Assembly (NCBI GenBank): GCA_021300395.1
Contig: JAJTEO010000010.1
Location: forward strand, 1 to 64,000
DNA length: 64,000 bases
Source of the DNA: Fluviicola sp.
GTDB taxonomy: Bacteria > Bacteroidota > Bacteroidia > Flavobacteriales_D > Crocinitomicaceae
Direction: 5' to 3'
Of the stretch, positions 42,788 through 52,758 are shown piece after piece. Position numbers and translations under genes: made by a program. Each line of letters starts with the position of its first letter. The first letter of the stretch is position 1. The notes under the pieces were generated by a model that saw only the letters and a list, made by a program, of their open reading frames with translations, made no database searches and had not been told where the DNA came from.

Positions 42788-44800
42788 CTATTTATAATTT
42801 CTAGCTGCTATTTTAATGAATTCATACTTCAACTCTTCTTTATGAAGAACTTCTTGATTGATATCATCACCTTTATATTCCCAAGCACCAGCAAATTTAA
42901 AGTTTTCATCATCACGTAATGTTTCACCTTCTGCATCTTGGTATTCTTCTCTGAAGTGACCTCCACAAGATTCTTTACGTTGTAATGCATCAATTGCCAT
43001 CAAATGTCCTAGTTCAATAAAGTCAGCAACTCGAATTGCTTTTTCTAATTCTGGATTTAATTCGTCAGCACTTCCTGGTACAAATACATTATTATGAAAT
43101 TCAGCTTTTAATGCACCAATCTCTTCAATTGCTTCTTTTAAACCCTGCTCGTTACGTCCCATACCAACTTTGTTCCACATAATTAATCCTAATTTTTTAT
43201 GGAAAAAGTCAACAGATTTTGTACCGTTGTTGTTTAAGAATTTATTGATTTGATCTTTTACTCTTTGTTCAGCTGCATCAAATTCAGCAGTATTCGTTGG
43301 GATTGCTCCTGTACGAATTTCATTTGCTAAGTAATCAGAAACAGTGTATGGTAATACGAAATAACCATCAGCTAAACCTTGCATTAAAGCAGAAGCACCT
43401 AAACGGTTCGCTCCGTGATCAGAGAAGTTTGCTTCTCCAGCTACGAAACATCCTGGGATTGTAGATTGTAAGTTGTAATCAACCCAAACACCACCCATTG
43501 TGTAGTGAACTGCTGGATAAATTTTCATAGGAGTTTCATACGGATTTTCATCTGTAATTTTCTCATACATTTGGAATAAGTTTCCGTATTTACTTTCAAC
43601 CCATTTTTTACCTAAAGCGATGATTTCTTCTTCAGATGCATTGTGGTTACCTGCTGCATAAGCTGCTTGTTTACCTTTACTTTTGATTTCAGAAGAGAAA
43701 TCTAGGTATACACCTTCGTTTGTATCATTTGCTTCGATTCCGTAACCAGCATCACATCTTTCTTTAGCTGCTCTTGAAGCAACATCACGTGGAACTAGGT
43801 TACCGAAAGCAGGGTATCTTCTTTCTAAGTAGTAATCTCTATCTTCTTCAGCGATTTGAGTTGGTTTTAATTTTCCAGCTCTGATTGCTTCAGCATCTTC
43901 TTTTTTCTTAGGTACCCAAATACGTCCTGAGTTACGTAAAGATTCAGACATCAATGTTAATTTTGACTGATTCGTTCCGTGAACTGGAATACATGTTGGG
44001 TGAATTTGTACATAACAAGGATTAGCAAATAAAGCACCTTGTTTGTGAATTTTCCAAGCAGCTGTTACGTTACTTCCCATTGCATTTGTAGACAAGAAAT
44101 ATACGTTTCCGTAACCTCCTGAAGCAATGATTACAGCGTGAGCTGAATGTCTTTCGATTTCACCAGTAACTAAGTTACGTGCAATGATACCTCTAGCTTT
44201 TCCATCCACTTTCACGATGTCTAACATTTCGTGACGGTTGTACATTTTTACACGTCCTAAACCAATTTGACGAGATAAAGCAGAATAAGCACCTAATAAT
44301 AACTGTTGACCAGTTTGACCAGCTGCATAAAACGTTCTTTGAACTTGCGTTCCACCAAATGAACGGTTATCTAATAACCCTCCGTATTCACGTGCAAAAG
44401 GAACACCTTGAGCAACACATTGATCGATGATGTTACCAGAAACTTCAGCTAAACGGTGAACGTTTGCTTCACGTGCTCTGTAATCTCCACCTTTAATTGT
44501 ATCGTAAAATAAACGGAAAACAGAATCTCCATCATTTTGGTAATTTTTTGCAGCGTTGATACCTCCTTGAGCTGCAATAGAGTGAGCTCTACGTGGAGAA
44601 TCTTGGAAACAAAATGCTTTCACATTGTATCCCATTTCACCTAAAGAAGCAGCTGCAGAAGAACCTGCTAAACCTGTACCAACAACGATAACGTCGATTT
44701 TTGGACGGTTGTTTGGAGCAACTAACTTTAAATGATCTTTATAATCAGTCCATTTTTGAGAAATGTGACCTTCTGGTATTTTTGAATCTAATATTGACAT
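42788..44800 (-). CDS. sdhA: Succinate dehydrogenase/fumarate reductase flavoprotein subunit
   Basis: [52 protein letters not shown]. Confidence 0.96.
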   Translation of the reverse strand: MSILDSKIPEGHISQKWTDYKDHLKLVAPNNRPKIDVIVVGTGLAGSSAAASLGEMGYNVKAFCFQDSPRRAHSIAAQGGINAAKNYQNDGDSVFRLFYDTIKGGDYRAREANVHRLAEVSGNIIDQCVAQGVPFAREYGGLLDNRSFGGTQVQRTFYAAGQTGQQLLLGAYSALSRQIGLGRVKMYNRHEMLDIVKVDGKARGIIARNLVTGEIERHSAHAVIIASGGYGNVYFLSTNAMGSNVTAAWKIHKQGALFANPCYVQIHPTCIPVHGTNQSKLTLMSESLRNSGRIWVPKKKEDAEAIRAGKLKPTQIAEEDRDYYLERRYPAFGNLVPRDVASRAAKERCDAGYGIEANDTNEGVYLDFSSEIKSKGKQAAYAAGNHNASEEEIIALGKKWVESKYGNLFQMYEKITDENPYETPMKIYPAVHYTMGGVWVDYNLQSTIPGCFVAGEANFSDHGANRLGASALMQGLADGYFVLPYTVSDYLANEIRTGAIPTNTAEFDAAEQRVKDQINKFLNNNGTKSVDFFHKKLGLIMWNKVGMGRNEQGLKEAIEEIGALKAEFHNNVFVPGSADELNPELEKAIRVADFIELGHLMAIDALQRKESCGGHFREEYQDAEGETLRDDENFKFAGAWEYKGDDINQEVLHKEELKYEFIKIAARNYK

Positions 44801-44821
44801 TGTCTACTAGTTTTAAGAGTC

Positions 44822-45682
44822 TTATTTAACAAATAGGTAAATTGGAATGATTGCAAATAATGCAGGCACTACAATTGCGAATATTTTACCAATCAATTCA
44901 ATTGATGGAGTATATCGTTTGTGACGAATTCCTAAAGATTGAAATGCTGATGAGAAACCATGCATTAAGTGGAATGATAAAACAGCCATTGAAAGTGTAT
45001 AAAGGATAACAGCAACTAAAGCTAATTTATTTCCTTCCACACCATTTGTTTCTTTACCACTGAAAAATGCTACAACATTTGAATGTAAATCTTTATAACC
45101 TTCAGCAACTTTTAAGTTTGATTTAGCGATGTAAAGATCTAATTCGTTTTTTACTTCGATTTGTGGAACATCTGGAATTGGATTAACAGATGGCGTATGT
45201 GTGTAATATACCATTTGTTTTTGTTCACCCATTTGTCCTGGAGTAACTAACTCATATTTGTGCAATTTCAAGCCTCCAAAATGCATTTTAGCCCAGAAGT
45301 TAACCATGTGCGTTACGATGAACAATAAAATAATTGTTCCTAATACAGCCATTTTACGAGCAACTGAAGATGAATTCGAAGCTGCATTGTTCATTGCATA
45401 CTGAACTGGTCTTGCTTTTTTGTTTTGAACAGCCAACATGATTCCGTCAATTGCATGGAATAATATTGAAAGATAAGTAACGTATGACATTACTTTAATG
45501 AACGGATTGTGCTGCATGAAATATGCATACTCATTAAACGCTCTTCTTCCTTCTTCACCAGCGATAAACAACTGAAGATTCCCTAGAAGGTGACCAACTA
45601 GGAAGAGGCATAAAAATAACCCAGTCAATGCCATCCAATATTTCTTGGCAATTGAGGATTTTAATAATACAGACTTACTCAT
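44822..45682 (-). CDS. sdhC: Succinate dehydrogenase cytochrome b subunit
   Basis: Multi-TM, GLFLCLFLVGHLLGN, LMHGFSSAFQSLG, operonic with sdhA. Confidence 0.9.
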   Translation of the reverse strand: MSKSVLLKSSIAKKYWMALTGLFLCLFLVGHLLGNLQLFIAGEEGRRAFNEYAYFMQHNPFIKVMSYVTYLSILFHAIDGIMLAVQNKKARPVQYAMNNAASNSSSVARKMAVLGTIILLFIVTHMVNFWAKMHFGGLKLHKYELVTPGQMGEQKQMVYYTHTPSVNPIPDVPQIEVKNELDLYIAKSNLKVAEGYKDLHSNVVAFFSGKETNGVEGNKLALVAVILYTLSMAVLSFHLMHGFSSAFQSLGIRHKRYTPSIELIGKIFAIVVPALFAIIPIYLFVK

Positions 45683-45907
45683 AAGGTATATATTTTTTTG
45701 AAAAATTCACTACAAATTTATAACATAATCAAAACGAATTACGCTTTTATCCTTATTTAGATTGAATTTAATTAAGCTTCAAACTATAATTCAATTGACT
45801 GATTAATTTTTTCACGACTTTCTTTACTATTAATTAAACAAAGTGTACTCTTTTTGTAATTCTAACGTTATAGAATATATTGTTAAACTCTCCAAAAAAA
45901 TAGTATT

Positions 45908-46204
45908 ATGAAAACGTTCATTTTTGTTCTCCTTTCGTTTCCTTTATTTTCTCAAAACAGTGAGAAAAACTTAGAAAAAGTTGAAACATTTGTTTATCCA
46001 AACCCATCTGCAATTGGAAAATTTAAAGTGGTTGCAGAGGAAAATTCATACTTCTTATTATATACAACTTCTGGGACATATATCGGAAAATGGGAGTTTG
46101 GTACCTCAACTGAAATTGAAGTGGAAGATATTCCGCCAGGGTTTTATCAAGCGATTATTGAAAAAAATGGTAAAAGTGAATTTAAAAAGATAGTTATTTT
46201 ATAA
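45908..46204 (+). CDS. Short secreted protein consisting mainly of a T9SS type A sorting domain
   Basis: Signal peptide then VYPNPSAIGKFKV...PGFYQAIIEKNGKSEFKKIVIL. Confidence 0.7.
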   Translation: MKTFIFVLLSFPLFSQNSEKNLEKVETFVYPNPSAIGKFKVVAEENSYFLLYTTSGTYIGKWEFGTSTEIEVEDIPPGFYQAIIEKNGKSEFKKIVIL

Positions 46205-46260
46205 ATTAATCAACTAAAAAATCATTCGTAAACTAAAAGTTTTTATTTTAAGACTTTTTT

Positions 46261-47475
46261 TTGAATATGTATAAATATCCTGAAAAGTGGAATGAAGATT
46301 TTTTGAAGTCCATGAGTTTAAAAAAGGATCCCTTAGCAGATAATGTCATCAATGATATTGTTTTAGGGAACGATTTTAATGATTTGCGTCACTTGTTTAT
46401 GACTTTGACAGATAATAATGACAAATCAAGTGGTTCTGAAATGAATCCTTCTGTTTACAATTATTTTAATCAAAATAATGAATTGCCACTTTGGGCTGAT
46501 CAATCAAAAATTGAATTGGCCCAAAGTGTTTATTATCGTCATGGACCACAAATTTCGATGATACTTAATTTTTATGCGTTACCACTCTGTTATTCTTGTA
46601 AAAATGGTGCGAAAGTATTGGCTGCTACGGGAAGATTATCTGGAACAAATAAAGATGTTGGGAGAACTTTTAGACGTTTGTTTGAAACTTCAAAAATTGT
46701 TTTAGATACAATGACTGAAGGCGGTTTGTCTGATAAAGGTGCTGGAATTGTTACTGCAAAAAAAGTGAGATTATATCATGCTGCAATTCGTTATTTTTTA
46801 CTTCACGAAAAATGTAACCCTGCTGGTTGGGATGTTGAAACTTTAGGTGAACCAATTAATCAGGAGGAAATGGCTGGGACGTTGATGTCTTTTTCGGCTT
46901 TGGTAATTGACGGCTTAGAACAATTAGGAGCAAAATTAACTACTAAAGAAAAAGATTCCTATATTCATTTGTGGAATATTGTAGGCCATTTTATGGGAGT
47001 TGATGCTTCGTTATTTCCTTCAAATTATAAAGAAGGATGGTCGCTTGGAGTTTCTATTATCAATAGAAATTACCATTCAAGTGAGGATTCAATAGTGTTA
47101 ACGAAATCATTGTTGGATTTTTCAGAGAATATTTTTCAAAAAACGAAAATGCATCATTTGGTATTAAAAACAATGCCTTTTTATTTAATTCAATTTTTTA
47201 GTTTGAAGGTTTCAAAAGAAATTAATCAAAACATTCCAGCTTTACTTGGGGTGAATAAAAAATTAAATTTCTTTCAAAAGTTTAAAGGAGGAGTATTCAT
47301 TTTTATAATTCAATTACTTTCGAAATTAGAAAACAAGAGTAAATTCTTTCGAAAAATCTATGCTCGAATCACTCAAAAATATTTAAAAAAGATGATTCAG
47401 TTTTATTTAGAGACGTATAACGCAGACTTTTATATTCCTTCTTCTTTGAAAGCAAGTTGGAAAATGAAAGGGTAA
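46261..47475 (+). CDS. Oxygenase MpaB-like / DUF2236 family protein
   Basis: YYRHGPQISMILNFYALPLCYSCKNGAKVLAATGRL...W..VGHFMGVDASLFP. Confidence 0.75.
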   Translation: MNMYKYPEKWNEDFLKSMSLKKDPLADNVINDIVLGNDFNDLRHLFMTLTDNNDKSSGSEMNPSVYNYFNQNNELPLWADQSKIELAQSVYYRHGPQISMILNFYALPLCYSCKNGAKVLAATGRLSGTNKDVGRTFRRLFETSKIVLDTMTEGGLSDKGAGIVTAKKVRLYHAAIRYFLLHEKCNPAGWDVETLGEPINQEEMAGTLMSFSALVIDGLEQLGAKLTTKEKDSYIHLWNIVGHFMGVDASLFPSNYKEGWSLGVSIINRNYHSSEDSIVLTKSLLDFSENIFQKTKMHHLVLKTMPFYLIQFFSLKVSKEINQNIPALLGVNKKLNFFQKFKGGVFIFIIQLLSKLENKSKFFRKIYARITQKYLKKMIQFYLETYNADFYIPSSLKASWKMKG

Positions 47476-47577
47476 CTTCATCCGAAATTTCGGATTCGCT
47501 CAGTTACCTTTTCGACTCCACTTAGCTACTATTTTTTTCTCTCGCTGACTCGATAAATTATTTTTATTATTATAACT

Positions 47578-48225
47578 ATGGAATGGATTAATTTTACGGA
47601 TTATACAAAAGCACAACTATTATGGAATGGAATAGGATGTCTGTTTTGGTGTGTTACTTATTTTTATTTGGTAAAGAATAGTTTCAAAACCAAGTTTGTA
47701 GAAATGCCTTTTGTGATTGCATCTGGTAACATTGCATGGGAATTTGTTTGGAGTTTTTGCTTTACTCCGACCACAGGTAAATTGTTTGCATTATCTTATC
47801 AAGCTTGTTTTGTTATTGATGTTTTTATTTTCTCAATGGTATTTTTATATGGTGCAAAACAAATTGAAATACCTGTTGTTAAGAAAAATTTTAAAGTCAT
47901 CCTATTAGGAATCACTTTGTTTTGGTTACCATTAAATTATTTCTTTGTCAAACAGGGTTTCGATACGAGTATAGGCGCTAATTCCGGATATATATTAAAT
48001 GTAATGATTTCAATGCTTTATCCATTGTTATATTTTAGAAATGATCCGAAACATTTTTCGAAAGCGGTTGCTTGGAGTCGATTTTTAGGGACCGGTTGTA
48101 TAACTATATCGATGTTTTTGATTTATCCGTCTAATTATTTCGTTCAAATATTAGGGTTAACGTGTTTTATATTAGATTTGTGTTTTGCTATTCATCTAAC
48201 TATAAATGCAAATAAGAATAAGTGA
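47578..48225 (+). CDS. Integral membrane protein, PaxB-like (transmembrane terpene-cyclase family) candidate
   Basis: ~7 TM; SGNIAWEFVWSF, VIDVFIFSMVFLYG, MISMLYPLLYFRNDP..AVAWSRFLGT. Confidence 0.5.
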   Translation: MEWINFTDYTKAQLLWNGIGCLFWCVTYFYLVKNSFKTKFVEMPFVIASGNIAWEFVWSFCFTPTTGKLFALSYQACFVIDVFIFSMVFLYGAKQIEIPVVKKNFKVILLGITLFWLPLNYFFVKQGFDTSIGANSGYILNVMISMLYPLLYFRNDPKHFSKAVAWSRFLGTGCITISMFLIYPSNYFVQILGLTCFILDLCFAIHLTINANKNK

Positions 48226-49397
48226 ATAGACTAGAAGAAATAAACAACAAAGGTAGAGCTACAATTGTTAAAACGATCCGTCAGTTTTCGTTAACTACGT
48301 GTTTGTTTTCCGGTATTTCAGCGATTTTCTATTTGATTTTAAGAATGTATCAACCAGCTATAATAGTTTCAATTATTGGTTTGTTGTTTCTTCTGATTTA
48401 TTATTTCAACAAAAAAAACAAGCATACAATAGCTCGAATTATAGCCATTTTTGCGACAAATTTAGGGGTCTTACTTTTTTCTATTAATCTTGGTTTTAAT
48501 ACTGGTTTTTACCTTTATCTATTTGCTTCTCCGCAGTTAATTTATTTATTGTTTAAATTAAGGCAGAAGAAACTGGTATACATCTGTATAGGAATCAATT
48601 TGTTAACTTTTTTAATCATTTTTTTGATTGACTGGTATAAATTAATTAAACCACAAGAATTAACAACTAACGTAATTTCACTTCTCTATTCTTTAAACTT
48701 TGGATTGAGTTTAATATTGAGTTTTATTCTAGTTGCCATTTTTGCAAAAAACAATAAAGTTTATATCGACTTATTGAAAGAAGCGAATGAAGAATTAGAG
48801 GAACAACAGGAAGTTTTGAAAAACAAGAACAATTTAGCTGTTGTTGCAGGTTTGTTGGATTTGCAGAATGTTTTTGTGAAAGAAAAAGCAATTTCAGATA
48901 TTTTGAAAGATTCCAAAAATCGAATTAAATCGATTGCACTTTTACATGAAAAATTATATGTCCATAAAGATTTAGATAAAATAAATGTCGAAGAATATAT
49001 TAATGAGTTAATCTATTTTATTAAGTTATCTTATAAACAGAAAAATATTAACATTCAGATTGAAACTGCTATTGAATCAATCCATTTATCAATGGAAACG
49101 GCTTTACCTTTTTCACTATTAGTAAATGAATTGGTCACAAATTCTTATAAACATGCCTTTTTAGGGAAAGAGAATGGTTCAATCAAAATAGACTTTAAAA
49201 CAGAAGGAGAATTCTTGATGTTTAAATACATAGATGATGGTTTAGGATTTGATTTTGATGAAAAATTAAAAACCGATTCAATCGGAACAAATTTAATTAA
49301 TGCTTTTGCTTCTCAATTGAATGGGGAATTCATTAATAATACTAAATTAGGGTCTGGTTGCGAAATGATATTGCGTTTTACTGAAATTACAGAATAA
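48222..49397 (+). CDS. Sensor histidine-kinase-like protein (HisKA_2/HATPase) with atypical H-box
   Basis: N-terminal TMs; NNLAVVAGLLDLQ; LLHEKLY; LVNELVTNSYKHAF; DDGLGFDF. GTG start overlapping the upstream stop region. Confidence 0.85.
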   Translation: MNRLEEINNKGRATIVKTIRQFSLTTCLFSGISAIFYLILRMYQPAIIVSIIGLLFLLIYYFNKKNKHTIARIIAIFATNLGVLLFSINLGFNTGFYLYLFASPQLIYLLFKLRQKKLVYICIGINLLTFLIIFLIDWYKLIKPQELTTNVISLLYSLNFGLSLILSFILVAIFAKNNKVYIDLLKEANEELEEQQEVLKNKNNLAVVAGLLDLQNVFVKEKAISDILKDSKNRIKSIALLHEKLYVHKDLDKINVEEYINELIYFIKLSYKQKNINIQIETAIESIHLSMETALPFSLLVNELVTNSYKHAFLGKENGSIKIDFKTEGEFLMFKYIDDGLGFDFDEKLKTDSIGTNLINAFASQLNGEFINNTKLGSGCEMILRFTEITE

Positions 49398-49400
49398 AAA

Positions 49401-49754
49401 ATGAAAGTATTAATTGTAGAAGATGATTTAATTTTAACGATGTTAAATACTCGTTTTATTGAGATTTTAGGTCACGAAGTGGTGAAAGCATTAAAATCTG
49501 GCGAAGAGGCTGTTGAATTTGCAAAGGAAAATGATATAGATATTATTCTGATGGACATTCGTTTAAAAGGTAAAATGGATGGAATAGAGGCGATGATTGA
49601 AATAAATAAAACGAAAGATATTAAAGCGATTTACATTACTGGTAATTCTGATCCAGAAACCAGAAAAAGAGCGGAAGCTACGAATATGTTAGATTTCTGT
49701 GTAAAACCTTTAAATTTCGAAGAATTAGAAGTAATTCTTGGTAAAATAAATTAA
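49401..49754 (+). CDS. Response regulator receiver protein
   Basis: MKVLIVEDDLILTMLNTRF..DIILMDIRL..YITGN..CVKPL. Confidence 0.93.
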   Translation: MKVLIVEDDLILTMLNTRFIEILGHEVVKALKSGEEAVEFAKENDIDIILMDIRLKGKMDGIEAMIEINKTKDIKAIYITGNSDPETRKRAEATNMLDFCVKPLNFEELEVILGKIN

Positions 49755-50659
49755 TAAAATTCAACTTTTCCACCCTCTTCGTTTGAAGTTAAAGTAACAT
49801 TTCTACCGAAAACCAACGCTCGATTATCATCGATATGTCCAGCTGGAAAATCAAAAATGATTGGAATATTTCTAAATTGAAAATGCTCTAAAATGACTTC
49901 TTGAAGTGTTTTGCCAAATGGAACTGCTGTGTCTTTCATATCCGTCATTCCACCAACTATTAAACCTTTTATTTTATCGAAAATTCCAGCTTTAGCAAAT
50001 GCAAAAAGCATTCGATCTAAGTGATAAATCTGTTCTGCTAAATCTTCAATAAATAAAATTGAATTTTCATAATTGATTTGATCATCTGTTCCAAGAAGAC
50101 TATATAGAATCGACAGGTTTCCCCCAACTAATTGTCCTTCAGATGATCCTTGTTTATTACTTGAAGTAAAAGTTGAAGAAATTGAATACGATTCATTTGC
50201 CCATGCTTTTTCTAAAGTTGTAAATGAATCTTGCGAATTCTCTTTGAAATTCAAAGGCATTGTTCCGTGAATACTAGGTAATCCAAATCGTTGCATGCGT
50301 TGATGAAATACGGTCACATCGCTAAAGCCAATTATCCATTTTGGTTCTCTTAAAATTCCAGCCCATTGAATTCGGTCAACAATTCGAACACATCCATATC
50401 CGCCTCTTGCACATACAATGGCTTGCACTTCAGGATGATCAATTCCGTATTGAAAATCAGCCGTTCGTTCTTCATCTGTTCCTGAGAAATAATTGAATTC
50501 GCCCGTACAATGTTGACTAATCAAAACCTTATACCCTTGATTTTCAAAATAATTTTTAGCGTAATCTACAAACGAAATATCGATTGACTTTGCAGGAGCG
50601 GTAATATAAATTAAATCACCTTTTTGAAGTGCTGGAATTGAATGACTCATAATTTTCAC
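49751..50659 (-). CDS. LD-carboxypeptidase (S66 family)
   Basis: ARGGYGCVRI, GFSDVTVFH, GNLSILYSLLGT, FPAGHIDDNRAL. Confidence 0.9.
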   Translation of the reverse strand: MKIMSHSIPALQKGDLIYITAPAKSIDISFVDYAKNYFENQGYKVLISQHCTGEFNYFSGTDEERTADFQYGIDHPEVQAIVCARGGYGCVRIVDRIQWAGILREPKWIIGFSDVTVFHQRMQRFGLPSIHGTMPLNFKENSQDSFTTLEKAWANESYSISSTFTSSNKQGSSEGQLVGGNLSILYSLLGTDDQINYENSILFIEDLAEQIYHLDRMLFAFAKAGIFDKIKGLIVGGMTDMKDTAVPFGKTLQEVILEHFQFRNIPIIFDFPAGHIDDNRALVFGRNVTLTSNEEGGKVEFY

Positions 50660-50724
50660 TTATAAAGAATTCAGATTTGAACCGAATTGTCCTCAAAAAT
50701 AAAACAGTTTCTTAAATTTATAGC

Positions 50725-51171
50725 ATGATAAATCCATTCAACGACGAATATTTTATGAAACAAGCTCTAATCGAAGCGCAAACAGCTTTTGATTTAGGTG
50801 AAGTTCCTGTAGGTGCAGTAGTAGTTTGCAATAATCAGATCATTGCGAAATCTCATAATTATACTGAAAGATTAAATGATGTTACAGCTCATGCTGAAAT
50901 ACAAGCAATAACAGCTGCTGCCGAATATTTAGGTGGAAAATATTTAACGGGTTGCACCATGTATATCACGCTTGAGCCTTGTGTGATGTGTGCCGGAGCC
51001 TTGTATTGGTCGCAAATTGATAAGATTGTATTTGGAGCGAGAGACGAAAAAAGAGGTGCTGGTCGTTTTCAAGAAGGATTGTATCATCCTAAAACATTAG
51101 TGTCAAATGGTATTTTAGCGGATGAATGTAGTGATTTAATCAAGTCATTTTTCGCTAAAAAAAGAAAGTAG
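50725..51171 (+). CDS. tadA: Nucleoside/tRNA adenosine deaminase
   Basis: TAHAEIQAI, TLEPCVMCAGAL. Confidence 0.9.
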   Translation: MINPFNDEYFMKQALIEAQTAFDLGEVPVGAVVVCNNQIIAKSHNYTERLNDVTAHAEIQAITAAAEYLGGKYLTGCTMYITLEPCVMCAGALYWSQIDKIVFGARDEKRGAGRFQEGLYHPKTLVSNGILADECSDLIKSFFAKKRK

Positions 51172-51246
51172 TTTAGAATTGAAATAAATAGTTATTAAAT
51201 AATATTCTTAATCAAATTCCATAACCAAATCAAAATTCAAAAATAG

Positions 51247-51254
51247 TATCTTTG
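51247..51254 (+). promoter_or_regulatory. -7 promoter element TATCTTTG upstream of hemL
   Basis: Matches TAnnTTTG. Confidence 0.55.
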
Positions 51255-51280
51255 TAAAACAAAATTGAAAATTAGTCGAT

Positions 51281-52588
51281 ATGATAGCTAAAAACACATT
51301 GAAACGTACTGTTTCTGAAGGATTGTTTGAAAAATCAAAAACATATTTTCCTGGTGGTGTAAATTCGCCAGTTAGAGCTTTTAAATCAGTTGAAGGTGCT
51401 CCATTATTCATAAAAAAAGGAGATGGCTGTCATATTTGGGATGAAGATGATAATAAATTCATCGATTTCTGTTGCAGTTGGGGGCCGCTAATTTTAGGTC
51501 ATAATCATCCAAATGTTTATGCTAAGATTGTTGAAACATTGCAAAATGGTTCAAGTTTCGGTGCGCCAACACGATTAGAAAATGAATTAGCAGAATTAAT
51601 TCTTTCTAAAAATCCATTCATCGATAAAATTCGTTTTGTAAGTTCAGGAACGGAAGCAGTGATGTCTGCAATTCGTTTATCTAGAGGATATACTAAAAAG
51701 AATAAAGTATTAAAATTTGAAGGTTGCTATCATGGTCACGTTGATTCGATGTTAGTAAAAGCGGGAAGTGGATTAGTAACTTTCGGTACTTCTTCAACAA
51801 GTGAAGGGATTCCTCAAAGTTATATCGATGAAACATTAGTAGTTGAATTGAACGATATTGATGCTTTACGTAAATGTATCGCTGAATATGGAGATGAAAT
51901 TGCGTGTGCGATTATTGAACCAATTCCAGCGAATAATGGATTGCTTTTACAAGAGTTGACTTTCCTTCAAGAATTAAGAAAATTATGTACAGAAAATAAT
52001 ATTTTATTGTTTTTTGATGAGGTGATTTCTGGATTTAGAGTGGCATTTTCAGGTGCTGCTGAATTATATGGAATTACTCCTGATATTGTAACGTACGGTA
52101 AAATTATTGGTGGAGGTTTACCAGTAGGAGCTTACGGTGCGAGAAAAGAGATCATGGCGCATGTTTCTCCTGATGGTGGTGTTTATCAAGCGGGAACATT
52201 ATCAGGAAACCCAGTTGCGATGGCTGCAGGAATTGCTCAATTAACAGAATTAGCAAAACCAGGATTTTACGAAGATCAAGAAGAGCGTACAAAATACTTT
52301 GTTAATTTGGTAAATGCTCATGCGAAATCACAAGGTTATAACTTTGAATTAGTAACCATTGGATCAATCTTCTGGTTATCATTCGATGGAAAAAAACACA
52401 TCAGAAGAGCAGGGGAGATTAATCCTGATATGACTGGTTTTAGAAAAATCTTCTTAGCCTTATTAGAAAGAGGAGTTTATTTAGGTCCAAGTGGTTATGA
52501 AGTTGGATTTATATCAATTGCACATACCAAAGAAATATTAGACCAAGCAGCTCAAGCATTTTGTGAAGCATTGGATGAAATCTATTAG
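51281..52588 (+). CDS. hemL: Glutamate-1-semialdehyde 2,1-aminomutase
   Basis: FPGGVNSPVRAFKSV, YGKIIGGGLPVGAYGARKEIM. Confidence 0.96.
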   Translation: MIAKNTLKRTVSEGLFEKSKTYFPGGVNSPVRAFKSVEGAPLFIKKGDGCHIWDEDDNKFIDFCCSWGPLILGHNHPNVYAKIVETLQNGSSFGAPTRLENELAELILSKNPFIDKIRFVSSGTEAVMSAIRLSRGYTKKNKVLKFEGCYHGHVDSMLVKAGSGLVTFGTSSTSEGIPQSYIDETLVVELNDIDALRKCIAEYGDEIACAIIEPIPANNGLLLQELTFLQELRKLCTENNILLFFDEVISGFRVAFSGAAELYGITPDIVTYGKIIGGGLPVGAYGARKEIMAHVSPDGGVYQAGTLSGNPVAMAAGIAQLTELAKPGFYEDQEERTKYFVNLVNAHAKSQGYNFELVTIGSIFWLSFDGKKHIRRAGEINPDMTGFRKIFLALLERGVYLGPSGYEVGFISIAHTKEILDQAAQAFCEALDEIY

Positions 52589-52635
52589 TTAGAAATTAGA
52601 AATTAGAAATTAGAAATTAGAAATTAGAAATTAGA
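52589..52635. repeat. Tandem heptanucleotide repeat (TTAGAAA)x6 plus TTAGA
   Basis: Read directly, immediately after the hemL stop codon. Confidence 0.95.
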
Positions 52636-52656
52636 TTTTCTTTAAGATAATTAGTA

Positions 52657-52690
52657 AAGGCGGAAATTCATTTTTCGCCTTTCTTTTTTA
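52657..52690 (+). terminator. Intrinsic terminator after hemL
   Basis: AAAGGCGGAAATTCATTTTTCGCCTTTCTTTTTT. Confidence 0.75.
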
Positions 52691-52746
52691 ACAATTCTCT
52701 ATTCGTAAGCTTTTAAATAATTTTCTATTTACCTAGATCAAGTATC

Positions 52747-52754
52747 TACCTTTG
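52747..52754 (+). promoter_or_regulatory. -7 promoter element TACCTTTG, 4 nt upstream of amidase ATG
   Basis: TACCTTTG CAAA ATG. Confidence 0.6.
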
Positions 52755-52758
52755 CAAA

